Both the position numbers and the translations under genes were made by a program. A stretch of DNA of 64,000 bases from Actinophytocola oryzae (lineage in GTDB: Bacteria > Actinomycetota > Actinomycetes > Mycobacteriales > Pseudonocardiaceae), in contig NZ_SOCP01000006.1 in assembly GCF_004364325.1 (NCBI RefSeq), positions 372,001 to 436,000 of the forward strand. Direction: 5' to 3'. Each line of letters begins with the position of its first letter. Position 1 is the first letter of the stretch. The notes beneath the pieces are model-generated. The model searched no databases and was not told where the DNA came from. It saw only the letters and a list, made by a program, of their open reading frames with translations. Of the stretch, positions 22,570 to 30,586 are shown piece by piece.

Positions 22570-23793
22570 GTGTCTGTTGGTTACGCGGTCGTCGATGTCG
22601 AGACCACGGGGTTGTTCGCCGGGCGGTGGCACAACCGGATCGCCGAGGTCGCGGTCGTGCATGTCGGCCGGGACGGGAATGTCACCGGGGAATGGAGCAC
22701 GCTGGTCAACCCGGAACGGGATCTCGGACCACAGCACATTCACGGGATTCGCGCCGGAGACGTCCTGACGGCGCCCAGGTTCGCCGATATCGCCGGGGAT
22801 TTGGCGCCGCTTCTCGCCGGCCGCGTGGTCGTGGCCCACAACCTCGGGTTCGACCTGCGATTTCTCCGTTACGAGTTCGAGCGGCTCGGGTTCTCGGTCC
22901 CGCTGGACGTCGAGTTCGGACTGTGCACAATGGCGATGTCCGAGCGCTATCTCGCGGGTTCGTCGCGGTCGCTGTCCGCGTGTTGTGCCGCGGCCGGAGT
23001 CCGTCAGGGGACCGCGCACTCCGCACTGCACGACGCCCGGGCCGCCGCCGGGCTCCTCGGGTGCTTCGTCCGGGTCGCCGGGCAGCCGGAGCCCTGGGAC
23101 GCACTGTTCGGCGGCGGCCTGCTCTGGCCGGGGATCCCGCCCGGCTGTGGGCGTACGCGGCGGCGGGGCACCATCGACGCCCAGCCCACCTCCTTCCTCT
23201 CCCGGCTCGTCGACCGGCTTCCCCGCATCCCTGACATGCCGCACGCCGACGAGTACCTCGCCGTGCTCGACCAGGCGCTTCTCGACCGGCACCTCTCGAT
23301 CAGCGAGCAGGACGCCCTTCTGGAACTGGCCGAGTCGCTCAAGCTCTCGTTCGACGCGGCCATGGCCCTGCACCGGCGGTACCTGGTGGCGTTGGCCCAG
23401 GTCGCCTGGGCCGACGGCCTGGTGACCGACGGCGAGCGGCTGGACCTGGTGCGGGTGGCGGAGCTGCTGGGGCTCTCGGCCGACGACGTCACGGTCGCGC
23501 TCGATGCTGGTCGGAACCACCAGGAGGCACCTCGGCTGGGCCAGTTCCGGCTGCGGCGCGGCGACACCGTCGCGTTCACCGGGCAGCTGAGCGGGTCGCG
23601 TGAGGAGTGGGAACGCCAGGCGCTCGCGATCGGACTGGTCGTCACGCCGGGTGGGGTGACCAGGCGGACCCGGCTGCTCGTCGCCGCGGATCCCGACTCG
23701 CTGTCCGGCAAGGCCGACAAGGCGCGGCGGTACGGGATTCCCATCGTCACCGAGGAGGCCTTCGCGGGGCTTCTCGAGCGGATGGACGACTGA
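22570..23793 (+). CDS. DEDDh exonuclease with TerB-like middle and BRCT C terminus
   Basis: The 407-residue protein starts with a DnaQ-type exonuclease: Exo I VVDVETTG, Exo II VVAHNLGFDLRFL and Exo III HSALHDARAA, giving the DEDDh set. The middle (about 215-310) has a TerB-like helical pattern with AWADGLVTDGERL. The end (about 325-400) is BRCT-like: GDTVAFTGQLSGSREEWERQ and KARRYGIPIVTEEAF. It probably trims DNA in repair. GTG 22570 is preceded by GGTGGA. A direct functional link with the divergent Mrr-like gene is not shown. Confidence 0.87.
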   Translation: MSVGYAVVDVETTGLFAGRWHNRIAEVAVVHVGRDGNVTGEWSTLVNPERDLGPQHIHGIRAGDVLTAPRFADIAGDLAPLLAGRVVVAHNLGFDLRFLRYEFERLGFSVPLDVEFGLCTMAMSERYLAGSSRSLSACCAAAGVRQGTAHSALHDARAAAGLLGCFVRVAGQPEPWDALFGGGLLWPGIPPGCGRTRRRGTIDAQPTSFLSRLVDRLPRIPDMPHADEYLAVLDQALLDRHLSISEQDALLELAESLKLSFDAAMALHRRYLVALAQVAWADGLVTDGERLDLVRVAELLGLSADDVTVALDAGRNHQEAPRLGQFRLRRGDTVAFTGQLSGSREEWERQALAIGLVVTPGGVTRRTRLLVAADPDSLSGKADKARRYGIPIVTEEAFAGLLERMDD

Positions 23794-23895
23794 ACCGGGC
23801 GGTACTTGTCAGGTCCTGGACGAACTGGTCCCGGCGTCCTGCCAGGCGTCCTTTGGCGGGGGGAGACGGCTGCCGCGCGTGGTTCACTTGCGGCT

Positions 23896-24456
23896 GTGTG
23901 TGATGAGTGGACCGGGCGTGGGTGGACTGCCCTCGCGTCCGAGGAACTGTTCGCTTCCAAGTGGTTCGAGGTGCGGCGGGACGACGCCCTGCGGCCGGAC
24001 GGGTCGCGGGGCGTCTACGACCACGTGGTGGCCCCGCCCGCGGTGACCGTGCTCGCCGTCGACGAGCGGCGGCTCGCCGCCGTCACGCGGCAGTGGATCT
24101 ACACCCACCGGGAGCCCCAGTGGCGGCTGCCCGCCGGGCGGGTGGACGACGGCGACGGGGCGCCCGAGGCCGCCGCGCGTCGTGAGCTGGCCGAGGAGAC
24201 CGGGTTCGCCGCCGCCGACTGGGCCGGGCTCGGCGCCATCAACTGCGCCGACTCCCTGAGCAACCACCGGGACCACGCCTTCTTCGCCACCGGGCTCACC
24301 GACGAGGGTATCCGGCAGCTCGAACCCGGCGAGGCCGATCTCCAGGTGCACTGGGTGCCGGTCGGCCAGGTCCTCGAGATGGTGCTCGACGGGAAGCTGC
24401 CGCATGCGGGGAGCACTTTCGCGGTGCTCACCGCCAGGGTGCGGGGGCTCATCTAA
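23896..24456 (+). CDS. Nudix hydrolase (ADP-ribose pyrophosphatase-like)
   Basis: The 186-residue protein has a Nudix box, AGRVDDGDGAPEAAARRELAEETGF cut around residues 80-103, with the metal-binding REL-AEE-TGF core. The first Glu of the consensus is Asp here and the loop is one residue longer. The surrounding pattern (VRRDDALRPDGSRGVYDHV and TRQWIYTHREPQWRLPAG) is that of ADP-ribose or sugar-nucleotide pyrophosphatases. GTG 23896 is the best start position but has no clear ribosome site, so the N terminus is uncertain. Confidence 0.85.
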   Translation: MCDEWTGRGWTALASEELFASKWFEVRRDDALRPDGSRGVYDHVVAPPAVTVLAVDERRLAAVTRQWIYTHREPQWRLPAGRVDDGDGAPEAAARRELAEETGFAAADWAGLGAINCADSLSNHRDHAFFATGLTDEGIRQLEPGEADLQVHWVPVGQVLEMVLDGKLPHAGSTFAVLTARVRGLI

Positions 24457-24463
24457 CCGGGGT

Positions 24464-24493
24464 GTTTCCCGTTTCCCTTTCTATTGGGAAACG
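24464..24493. promoter_or_regulatory. Tandem GTTTCCC repeat with palindrome upstream of a peptide gene
   Basis: Two GTTTCCC heptamers stand in tandem at 24464-24477. The second also forms a perfect inverted repeat CGTTTCCC/GGGAAACG (24470-24477 and 24486-24493). TATATT follows at 24499-24504. The 13-base core GTTTCCCGTTTCC recurs exactly at 31424-31436 ahead of another small-peptide gene. It may be a regulator site or the terminator of the Nudix gene. Confidence 0.5.
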
Positions 24494-24578
24494 GTCACTA
24501 TATTGTCCGCGGATATCCTCGCGATGAATTCTCTTGGTAGGCGCGACACGGCGCCGGAACCAATACCAGGAGGAAATC

Positions 24579-24758
24579 ATGTCGAGGTCTCGTGCTGCCG
24601 TTTTCACGGCGCGTGCCGCGGCGTTCGCCGGTGCGGCCGCCGTCGTGATCGCCATCCCGCTGCTCGGCACCAGCACCACCTCGGGCGCGGACCCCAACCA
24701 GCCGCCGCCCACGACCACCACGACCTACACGACCAACGGGCACGAGTGGATCGGCTGA
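24579..24758 (+). CDS. Small secreted peptide, 59 aa
   Basis: ATG 24579 has an excellent ribosome site (AGGAGG, six bases upstream). The product has an Arg-rich N terminus, a hydrophobic core AAAFAGAAAVVIAIPLLG, and a short exported tail with PPPTTTTTYTT and a C-terminal NGHEWIG. It looks like a signal peptide plus a mature peptide of about 20-30 residues. I do not recognise a family. It sits 116 bases before an HTH regulator with a large C-terminal helical domain, an order seen in secreted-peptide signalling pairs; that role is inference. Confidence 0.72.
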   Translation: MSRSRAAVFTARAAAFAGAAAVVIAIPLLGTSTTSGADPNQPPPTTTTTYTTNGHEWIG

Positions 24759-24874
24759 GGGGATTCTCGGCGCCGGGGCGAATGGCCCCGGCGCCGAGAA
24801 CGCCATCCGAGACATTGCCAAACGGATTGCGGCAATGGTGTACTCCCGGGGAGAGCTCGACTGGGGAGGCGCCG

Positions 24875-26119
24875 ATGGAGCCGACGTTCGGCGAATTGTT
24901 ACGCAGATATCGCCTCGACGCTGGAATCTCACTCGGGGAGCTGGCCCGCCGCATCAACTACAGCAAGGCGCACGTCAGCAAGATCGAGAACGGTCACAAG
25001 CGGGCGAACGCCATGTTCGCCAAGCAGTGCGACCGCGCGCTCGGCACGGACGGCAGGCTCGCCGCCGTGGTCCCGCCGAGGACCCGCGCCGCCTCGGCAC
25101 CCGAGCCTCCCGACGACGTGTGGGTCATCGAGCTGGACCAGGGTTCCCTGCGGTTCACCGAGCTGCCGCGCCGCCAGGTACTCGCGGGTGCGGGCGCCCT
25201 GCTCGGCTTCGCGGGCACCCGCAACACCCGCCCGGTCATCGACCCCGTGACCTTCTCCGCCCTGCGGACCTCCTTCGACCAGTTCCGCACCCTCGGCACG
25301 ATGACCAGCCCGTCGGTCGTCCTCGCCCAGGTCATCGCGCACGTCCACACCCTGCGCACGCTCGCCGCCGAGAACCCGGAGCCGATGCGGACCGACCTCA
25401 TGCTGCTCGCCTCGCGGGTCGCGGAGTACGCGGGCTGGATGAGCCAGGAGGCCGGCGACGACAGCGGCGCCACGCGCTGGACCGACTGGTCTGCCCGGCT
25501 CGCGGGCGACCTCGACCCGCACCTCGCCAGCTTCGCGCTGTTCCGGCACGCCGAGATCGCGCTCTACCGCAACGACGCCCACCAGACCGTCGAGCTCGCC
25601 CGCCGTGCGCAGGAGGACACCACCGCCGACCCACGCATCCTCGGCCTGGCCGCCCGGTGTGAGGCACAGGGGCACGCGCTGGCCGGCGACGTCCGCGGCT
25701 TCGAGGAGGCCCTCGACCGCGCGGCCACCCTCCTCGCCCTGCCGCAGCACACCAGTGGGCCGGTGCTCGGCTCGGCCAGCGTGGCGAACCAGATCGCGCT
25801 GGCACGGGCCTGGGCACTCTACGAGCTCGGCCGTCCCGGCGACGCCGCCGCGCTGCTCGACCAGCAGATGGCCGGCATCCCGGAGACCGCGCGCCGCGCC
25901 CGTGCCAGGTTCGGCGTGCGCCGCGCACTCGCCCACGCCCAGCACGGTGACGTCGACCAGGCCTGTGTGGCCACCCGTGAGGTCATGTCCGACATCGCCC
26001 AGGTCGACTCGGCGACCGTCCGGATCGACCTGCGCGAGCTGTCCCGCACCCTCGGCCGCTGGCACAGCCACCGGCCGGCAGGCGAGCTGCGTCAGGAACT
26101 GGTCTCGATGCTGCGCTGA
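24875..26119 (+). CDS. XRE-family regulator with C-terminal helical-repeat domain
   Basis: The 414-residue protein starts with an XRE helix-turn-helix (FGELLRRYRLDAGISLGELA, then SKAHVSKIENGHKR; residues 5-60). A linker with RRQVLAGAGALLGF follows, then about 290 residues of TPR-like helices (for example AEIALYRNDAHQTVELARRA and ARAWALYELGRPGDAAALL). Many actinomycetes have regulators of this shape. ATG 24875 has GGGGAGG five bases upstream. It follows the secreted-peptide gene in the same direction. Its 3' end overlaps the convergent AfsR-like gene by 28 bases. Confidence 0.88.
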   Translation: MEPTFGELLRRYRLDAGISLGELARRINYSKAHVSKIENGHKRANAMFAKQCDRALGTDGRLAAVVPPRTRAASAPEPPDDVWVIELDQGSLRFTELPRRQVLAGAGALLGFAGTRNTRPVIDPVTFSALRTSFDQFRTLGTMTSPSVVLAQVIAHVHTLRTLAAENPEPMRTDLMLLASRVAEYAGWMSQEAGDDSGATRWTDWSARLAGDLDPHLASFALFRHAEIALYRNDAHQTVELARRAQEDTTADPRILGLAARCEAQGHALAGDVRGFEEALDRAATLLALPQHTSGPVLGSASVANQIALARAWALYELGRPGDAAALLDQQMAGIPETARRARARFGVRRALAHAQHGDVDQACVATREVMSDIAQVDSATVRIDLRELSRTLGRWHSHRPAGELRQELVSMLR

Positions 26120-29052
26120 CAGTCGCAGGTGAACCCGGCCAGCGTGGTCGCGATCGTGTCCGCCTCCGGCAGCCCGAGGTCGGTGAACTCGGTGAGCGCG
26201 TCCCGCCAGTGGACCGGCGTGTGCTGGCCGGTCGCGTGGAGCACCGTCGCGATGCGGTGGTTCGCGCGTGCCCGCTGTACCCGCTCGCCCATGCCCGCCG
26301 ACATGTCGAGGGCGGCGCGGTAGGCGTGCAGGGCGGCGCGGTCGTCGCCCGCGGCCCACGCGGTCTCGCCTCGGTCGAGGTAGAGCTGGGTGCGGAGGTT
26401 GGGGTCGACGACCGTGTCCGCGACCGTGCGTGCCCGCTGCTGGTAGGTGGCGGCCTGGTCGAGGTCGCCCACGAGGCGGTGGGTGTTGCCGATGTTGTTG
26501 AGCGCGTAGGCCTCGCAGGCGCGGTCACCGGTCTCGATGGCGATGGCGCGGGCCTCGGCGTGGTTGGCGAACGCCTCGTCGAGCCTGCCGAGCCGCTGCC
26601 GGACGGTGCCGAGGTTGTCCAGCGCGTGTGCGAGGCCGGCCTTGTTGCCGACCCTGCGCAACAGGTCGACGGCGGCCAGGTGGTTGCGTTCCGCGGTGTC
26701 CGGGTCCCCGCGGAACTCGTTCAGGACGCCGAGCAGGTCGAGCGTGTTGGCCTGGCCGCGCTCGTCGTCGATGCGTCGGTACCGGTCCAGTGCGGTCTCG
26801 TAGTGCTCGGCCGCGCCCGCGAGGTCGCCGAGGCCGCGTGCGGTCATCGCGATGGCGGACAGCGTGTTCGCCTCGCCCCGGACGTCGCCCAGTTCGACCC
26901 ACAGCTCGAGTGCCTGCCTGGCGAGGCCGAGCGCCTCGGTCAACGCCCCCGAACGCCAGCGCGCGCCGGACAGGCGAAGCCACACGTGGGCGAGGCCGCT
27001 GATGTTGGCCGAGCCTTCGAGGACGGTCGCCGCGGTCTGCAACGTCTCGGTCCAGTCGCGCAGATGTCCACGCATGTACAGGTATCGCCACAACAGCACG
27101 GCCAGCTGCCAGGTGTGTTCCGGGCGGTCGTGCCTGGCGGCGTAGTGCACCGCGGCGACGAGGTTGCCGCGTTCGGTGTCCAGCCACGCCTTCGCGGCCG
27201 GTTCGCCCGCGAACGTCGGCGCCACGGGACTGGTCGCGGACACCTTGGGCTGCCCGTCGAGGTCGAACGGGAACATCGCGGCGACCGCCGACGCCGTGCC
27301 CGCCAGGTAGAAGTCGAGCAGCCGGTCGACGGCCTCGACCGGGTCGTCGGGTGGGTGTGCGGCGAGGACGTAGTCGCGCAACGGGTCGAGCATCTGGAAC
27401 CGCTCGGGGGCGGCCTCCTCCAGCAGGCTCATCCGGTGCAGGTCGTCGAGCAGCCCCCGGGCCCGTGGCACGCCCATGAGCGCGGCGGCGCCCGGCGCGG
27501 ACAGGTCAGGACCGGGGGTCAGGGCGAAGAAACGGAACAGGGTGCGTTGGGCGTCGGTCAGCTGGTCGTAGGAGACCGTGCAGGCCATGTAGGCCGCCTC
27601 GCTGAACGGGGTGTCCGGGCCGACCGGCGACGCCTCGCGCAGCAGCTCGACCAGGTGCGCGAGCGGCCACTTCAGATGGCGGCGGAACTGGGCGGCGGCC
27701 AGGTGGATCAGCAGCGGCACGTAACCGCACAGCCGCACGACCTCCCGGACCTTGTCGGGGTGGCCGTGCACGCGCTCCTGGCGGACGAGCTGGCGGAACA
27801 GATCGACGGCCTCGTGCGGGGGCAGCGGTTCGAGGCGGATGTGGTCGGTCGGCACCAGCGCGCCCTGCTCACGGCTGGTGACCAGCGTGAACATGGCGCC
27901 GAGCAGCGGTTCGACCTGTTCCTCGGACGCCGCGTTGTCCAGCACCACCAGCGTCCTGGACTCCGCCACGGTGTTGCGGAACAGCTCCGCGCGGGCCGAG
28001 GTGCTCTGCGGGATGGCCTCCGGCGGGACACCGAGGTCGGTGAGCAGCCGCTCCAGCGCCGCGTCGGGCGTGGCGGGTGCGACGTTCGGCGTGAAGCCCG
28101 TGAGGTCGACGAACAACCGTCCGTCGGGGAACACGTCGGCCATGCGGTGCGCGGCGCTCACCGCCAGCGCGGTCTTGCCGACGCCGGGCATGCCGCTGAT
28201 CCACAGCACTGCGGGCCCGTCCTCGACCGCCGTGCGCGCCACCGAGTCGAGCAGTGCCAACTCGTCCGCGCGGCCGGTGAACCGCACGGGCCGCAGCGGC
28301 AGCGAGCTGAGCCGGTCGCCGTACTGGGCGAGCCGCATCATCTCCCGCAGGTCGCGGGAGACCTCCATGCCCTGCTCGTCCAACGTCTCCCGCGTCTGGT
28401 GGTACACCTCGACCGCACGCACGTGGTCGCCTGCCGCCACCAGCGCACGCATCAACGGCACGGCGAGTCGTTGCTGTGAACGGTCCTCCTGCCACACCAG
28501 ACGAAGGCGGTCACGGATCTCCCGGTGCCGCCCCGCCGCCAGCTCGAGGTGGGCCAGGTCCACGAGCGCGTCCACCCGCAGATCCTCCGACGGCGCCATC
28601 GACGGGCCGCCGACCCGGTCGATGTCGATATCGGACAGAAACGGACCTCGCCAAAGATTCAGCGCTGTATAAAAAAGCTTTGGGTCGTTGGATAACCGCG
28701 CCTGTTCGGACAAACGGGTGAACCTCGTGCGGTCGATCAGGTTCTCGTCGACGCGAAGCACGTAGCCCGTCGGGACTTTGTCGATCTCGACTTCCGGCGC
28801 GTCGGCGAAAACCTTCTTCAACCTGGCGATGTAGCTCGTGACCAGGTCGGATCTCGGCGACTTCTGGCCACGCCACACGTTGTCCTGCAGGTACTCCTTG
28901 GTGACGGCGTGGTTGGCGTGCAGCAGCAGGATCACCAGCACCAGCCGCTGTTGGTGGTCACCCGGTTCGAGCTGTTCGCCCTGGTGCCAGACCTCGAACG
29001 GGCCGAACATCCTGAAGTCCATGTCTGATCCAGATCTGGTGCGTGCCGGCAC
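26092..29052 (-). CDS. AfsR-like regulator: SARP DNA-binding, BTAD, NB-ARC ATPase and TPR domains
   Basis: The 986-residue protein begins after a short leader with FRMFGPFEVWHQGEQLEPG, the winged-helix start of SARP/OmpR-type activators, followed by BTAD (to about 250). An NB-ARC STAND ATPase has Walker A GMPGVGKTALAV (near 287) and Walker B TLVVLDNA (near 368). TPR repeats fill about 650-950 (ANTLSAIAMTARGLGDLAGA). AfsR-type proteins activate secondary-metabolite or stress genes. GTG 29052 was chosen because GGGAGG lies five bases upstream; ATG 29022 is an alternative. It is divergent from the vWA-PP2C-kinase genes. Confidence 0.92.
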   Translation of the reverse strand: MPARTRSGSDMDFRMFGPFEVWHQGEQLEPGDHQQRLVLVILLLHANHAVTKEYLQDNVWRGQKSPRSDLVTSYIARLKKVFADAPEVEIDKVPTGYVLRVDENLIDRTRFTRLSEQARLSNDPKLFYTALNLWRGPFLSDIDIDRVGGPSMAPSEDLRVDALVDLAHLELAAGRHREIRDRLRLVWQEDRSQQRLAVPLMRALVAAGDHVRAVEVYHQTRETLDEQGMEVSRDLREMMRLAQYGDRLSSLPLRPVRFTGRADELALLDSVARTAVEDGPAVLWISGMPGVGKTALAVSAAHRMADVFPDGRLFVDLTGFTPNVAPATPDAALERLLTDLGVPPEAIPQSTSARAELFRNTVAESRTLVVLDNAASEEQVEPLLGAMFTLVTSREQGALVPTDHIRLEPLPPHEAVDLFRQLVRQERVHGHPDKVREVVRLCGYVPLLIHLAAAQFRRHLKWPLAHLVELLREASPVGPDTPFSEAAYMACTVSYDQLTDAQRTLFRFFALTPGPDLSAPGAAALMGVPRARGLLDDLHRMSLLEEAAPERFQMLDPLRDYVLAAHPPDDPVEAVDRLLDFYLAGTASAVAAMFPFDLDGQPKVSATSPVAPTFAGEPAAKAWLDTERGNLVAAVHYAARHDRPEHTWQLAVLLWRYLYMRGHLRDWTETLQTAATVLEGSANISGLAHVWLRLSGARWRSGALTEALGLARQALELWVELGDVRGEANTLSAIAMTARGLGDLAGAAEHYETALDRYRRIDDERGQANTLDLLGVLNEFRGDPDTAERNHLAAVDLLRRVGNKAGLAHALDNLGTVRQRLGRLDEAFANHAEARAIAIETGDRACEAYALNNIGNTHRLVGDLDQAATYQQRARTVADTVVDPNLRTQLYLDRGETAWAAGDDRAALHAYRAALDMSAGMGERVQRARANHRIATVLHATGQHTPVHWRDALTEFTDLGLPEADTIATTLAGFTCDCQRSIETSS

Positions 29053-29057
29053 GTCAT

Positions 29058-29072
29058 CCTCCCGGTGGGAGG
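29058..29072. promoter_or_regulatory. Palindrome holding the ribosome sites of two divergent genes
   Basis: CCTCCC-GGT-GGGAGG is a perfect inverted repeat. The right arm is the Shine-Dalgarno of the vWA gene (start 29082) and the left arm, read on the minus strand, that of the AfsR-like gene (start 29052). In either mRNA the hairpin could mask the ribosome site if the leader extends through it. Only 29 bases separate the two start codons. Confidence 0.55.
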
Positions 29073-29081
29073 AGACAAAGA

Positions 29082-29738
29082 ATGCCAGAACAAATCTTGC
29101 CGTTCTACGTCGTGTGTGACCAGTCGTATTCAATGGCCGATCACCTCGACGCACTGAACGACGGCTTGGCGCAGCTGCACGCGGCGGTCGGAACCGATCC
29201 AGTGGTAGCCGACATTACCCGCCTGTGTCTCATCGGGTTCTCCGGAACCGCGACGGTGCTCCAGCCGTTGTGCAGGCCGAGTGACGTCGTCGGGCTGAGC
29301 GGCCTGGCCACGGAGGCGGCCACCAGCTTCGGCGAGGCGTTCCGTGTGTTGCGTGACACCATCGAACGCGACGTCGACACGCTGAAGGCCGCCTCGCACA
29401 AGGTGTTCCGGCCCGCCGTGTTCTTCCTGTCCGACGGGCACCCGACCGACCCGGCGACCTGGCCCGCGGAGTACGAGCGGCTGGTCGACCCGGACTGGCC
29501 CGCCCGGCCGAACATCATCGCGTTCGGCATCGGCGACGCGGACGCGCCGACCATCGGCCGGATCGGGACCTTCCAGGCGTTCATGAGCCACGGCGGCGTC
29601 AGCCCGGCCTCGGCACTCCACGGCTTCGCGCGGGCGCTGACCACCTCGGTGGTGCGGTCCAACGACGACGGCGAGATGGCACTGCGCCTGCCGTCCCGCA
29701 TCGAGGGCTTCACCACGTTGCGGATCGATGCGCTGTGA
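29082..29738 (+). CDS. TerY-like von Willebrand factor A protein
   Basis: The 218-residue protein is a vWA domain with a complete MIDAS: DQSYS (near residue 13), a Thr in TSFGEAF, and SDGHPTD. It has no signal peptide and is cytoplasmic. Together with the next two genes (PP2C phosphatase and kinase-like protein) it forms the TerY-P triad known from tellurium-resistance and phage-stress-related loci. By family, the vWA protein is a metal-dependent scaffold for phosphorylation-controlled assembly. ATG 29082 has GGGAGGAG upstream. It overlaps the PP2C gene by one base. Confidence 0.88.
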   Translation: MPEQILPFYVVCDQSYSMADHLDALNDGLAQLHAAVGTDPVVADITRLCLIGFSGTATVLQPLCRPSDVVGLSGLATEAATSFGEAFRVLRDTIERDVDTLKAASHKVFRPAVFFLSDGHPTDPATWPAEYERLVDPDWPARPNIIAFGIGDADAPTIGRIGTFQAFMSHGGVSPASALHGFARALTTSVVRSNDDGEMALRLPSRIEGFTTLRIDAL

Positions 29739-30562
29739 TGACCGTGGACCAGACGTGGGGAGACGGCGGCGTCTTCAGGCCGAGGGAGCTGGGACCGCCG
29801 TCGCGTGCCGCCGGGCAGCCGTGGCGGCTCGACGCCGTCGCGGACGTGCCGGACACGGTGATCGAGGCGGGCAGGGTCGGCGCGCTGGAGATCAGGGCCG
29901 CGTCCACCAGGGGTGCCGCCCACCGCGCGAGGGGCGAGGTGCGGCAGGACGCCGTCGGGGTCACCGATCTCGGCGGGCGCTACGTGCTCGCGGCGGTCGC
30001 GGACGGGGTGGGCGACGCGTCGCACGCACACCGGGGCGCGCAGCTGGCCGTCCGGCACGCGCTCGGCTACCTGACGTGGGCGCTGCCCGGCTCGGACCTC
30101 GACGTGGTCGACATGGTCGGTGCCGTGCGTGCCGCCGAACGGGCGGTGCGGGAGGCGGGGCCGGCACCGGAGTGCCGGGCGACCACGCTCACGGTCGCGG
30201 CCATCGAGCTGGGCTGGGCCGGGCAGGGCCACCGGTACCGGGCGGTCCGCGTCGGGGACAGCCCGGCACTGGTGCTGAGCGGCGGTGTGTTCCTGCCGCT
30301 GTTCACCAGGCGGGCGCAGGTGGACGACCGCCTCCCGTCGCCGAAGGGGCCGCCGGACGGTGTGCGGGGCGTGCTGCGGACGGGGGAGGCGCTGGTGCTC
30401 GCGACGAGCGGGCTCGGCGCGCCCGTGCGGGACATGGCCGTCGGCGCCTACCTCGCGCAGGCGTGGGCGGAGCCGCCGGGCCCGGTCGCCTACCTGCACC
30501 ACCTGCAGTTCGACCTGCGCAGCTTCGACGACGACCGGACAGCGGCGGTGATCTGGGCATGA
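29738..30562 (+). CDS. PP2C-family protein phosphatase
   Basis: The 274-residue protein has the PP2C metal-binding motifs: QDAVGV, AAVADGVGD, RVGDSPALVLS and the final DDRTAAVIW. It is a cytoplasmic, metal-dependent Ser/Thr phosphatase with no sensor or membrane segment attached. ATG 29738 overlaps the vWA stop (TGATG); a GTG one codon earlier is also possible. As the middle gene of the vWA-PP2C-kinase triad it probably reverses phosphorylation by the kinase-like protein. Confidence 0.9.
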   Translation: MTVDQTWGDGGVFRPRELGPPSRAAGQPWRLDAVADVPDTVIEAGRVGALEIRAASTRGAAHRARGEVRQDAVGVTDLGGRYVLAAVADGVGDASHAHRGAQLAVRHALGYLTWALPGSDLDVVDMVGAVRAAERAVREAGPAPECRATTLTVAAIELGWAGQGHRYRAVRVGDSPALVLSGGVFLPLFTRRAQVDDRLPSPKGPPDGVRGVLRTGEALVLATSGLGAPVRDMAVGAYLAQAWAEPPGPVAYLHHLQFDLRSFDDDRTAAVIWA

Positions 30563-30586
30563 CGATCCGGGAAGGGCGGGCCTGCC

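Noticed and set aside
24464..24493. Calling the GTTTCCC repeats a classical SARP binding site
   Set aside because: SARP sites are heptamer direct repeats usually spaced at about one helical turn (11 bases). These repeats have a seven-base period, so the link to the AfsR-like protein stays a hypothesis.
26209..28479. A 756-codon plus-strand open frame opposite the AfsR-like gene
   Set aside because: Its sequence is Arg/Gly/Val-rich, with no domain. The minus strand shows a clear SARP/NB-ARC/TPR protein. Long shadow frames are expected at this G+C content.
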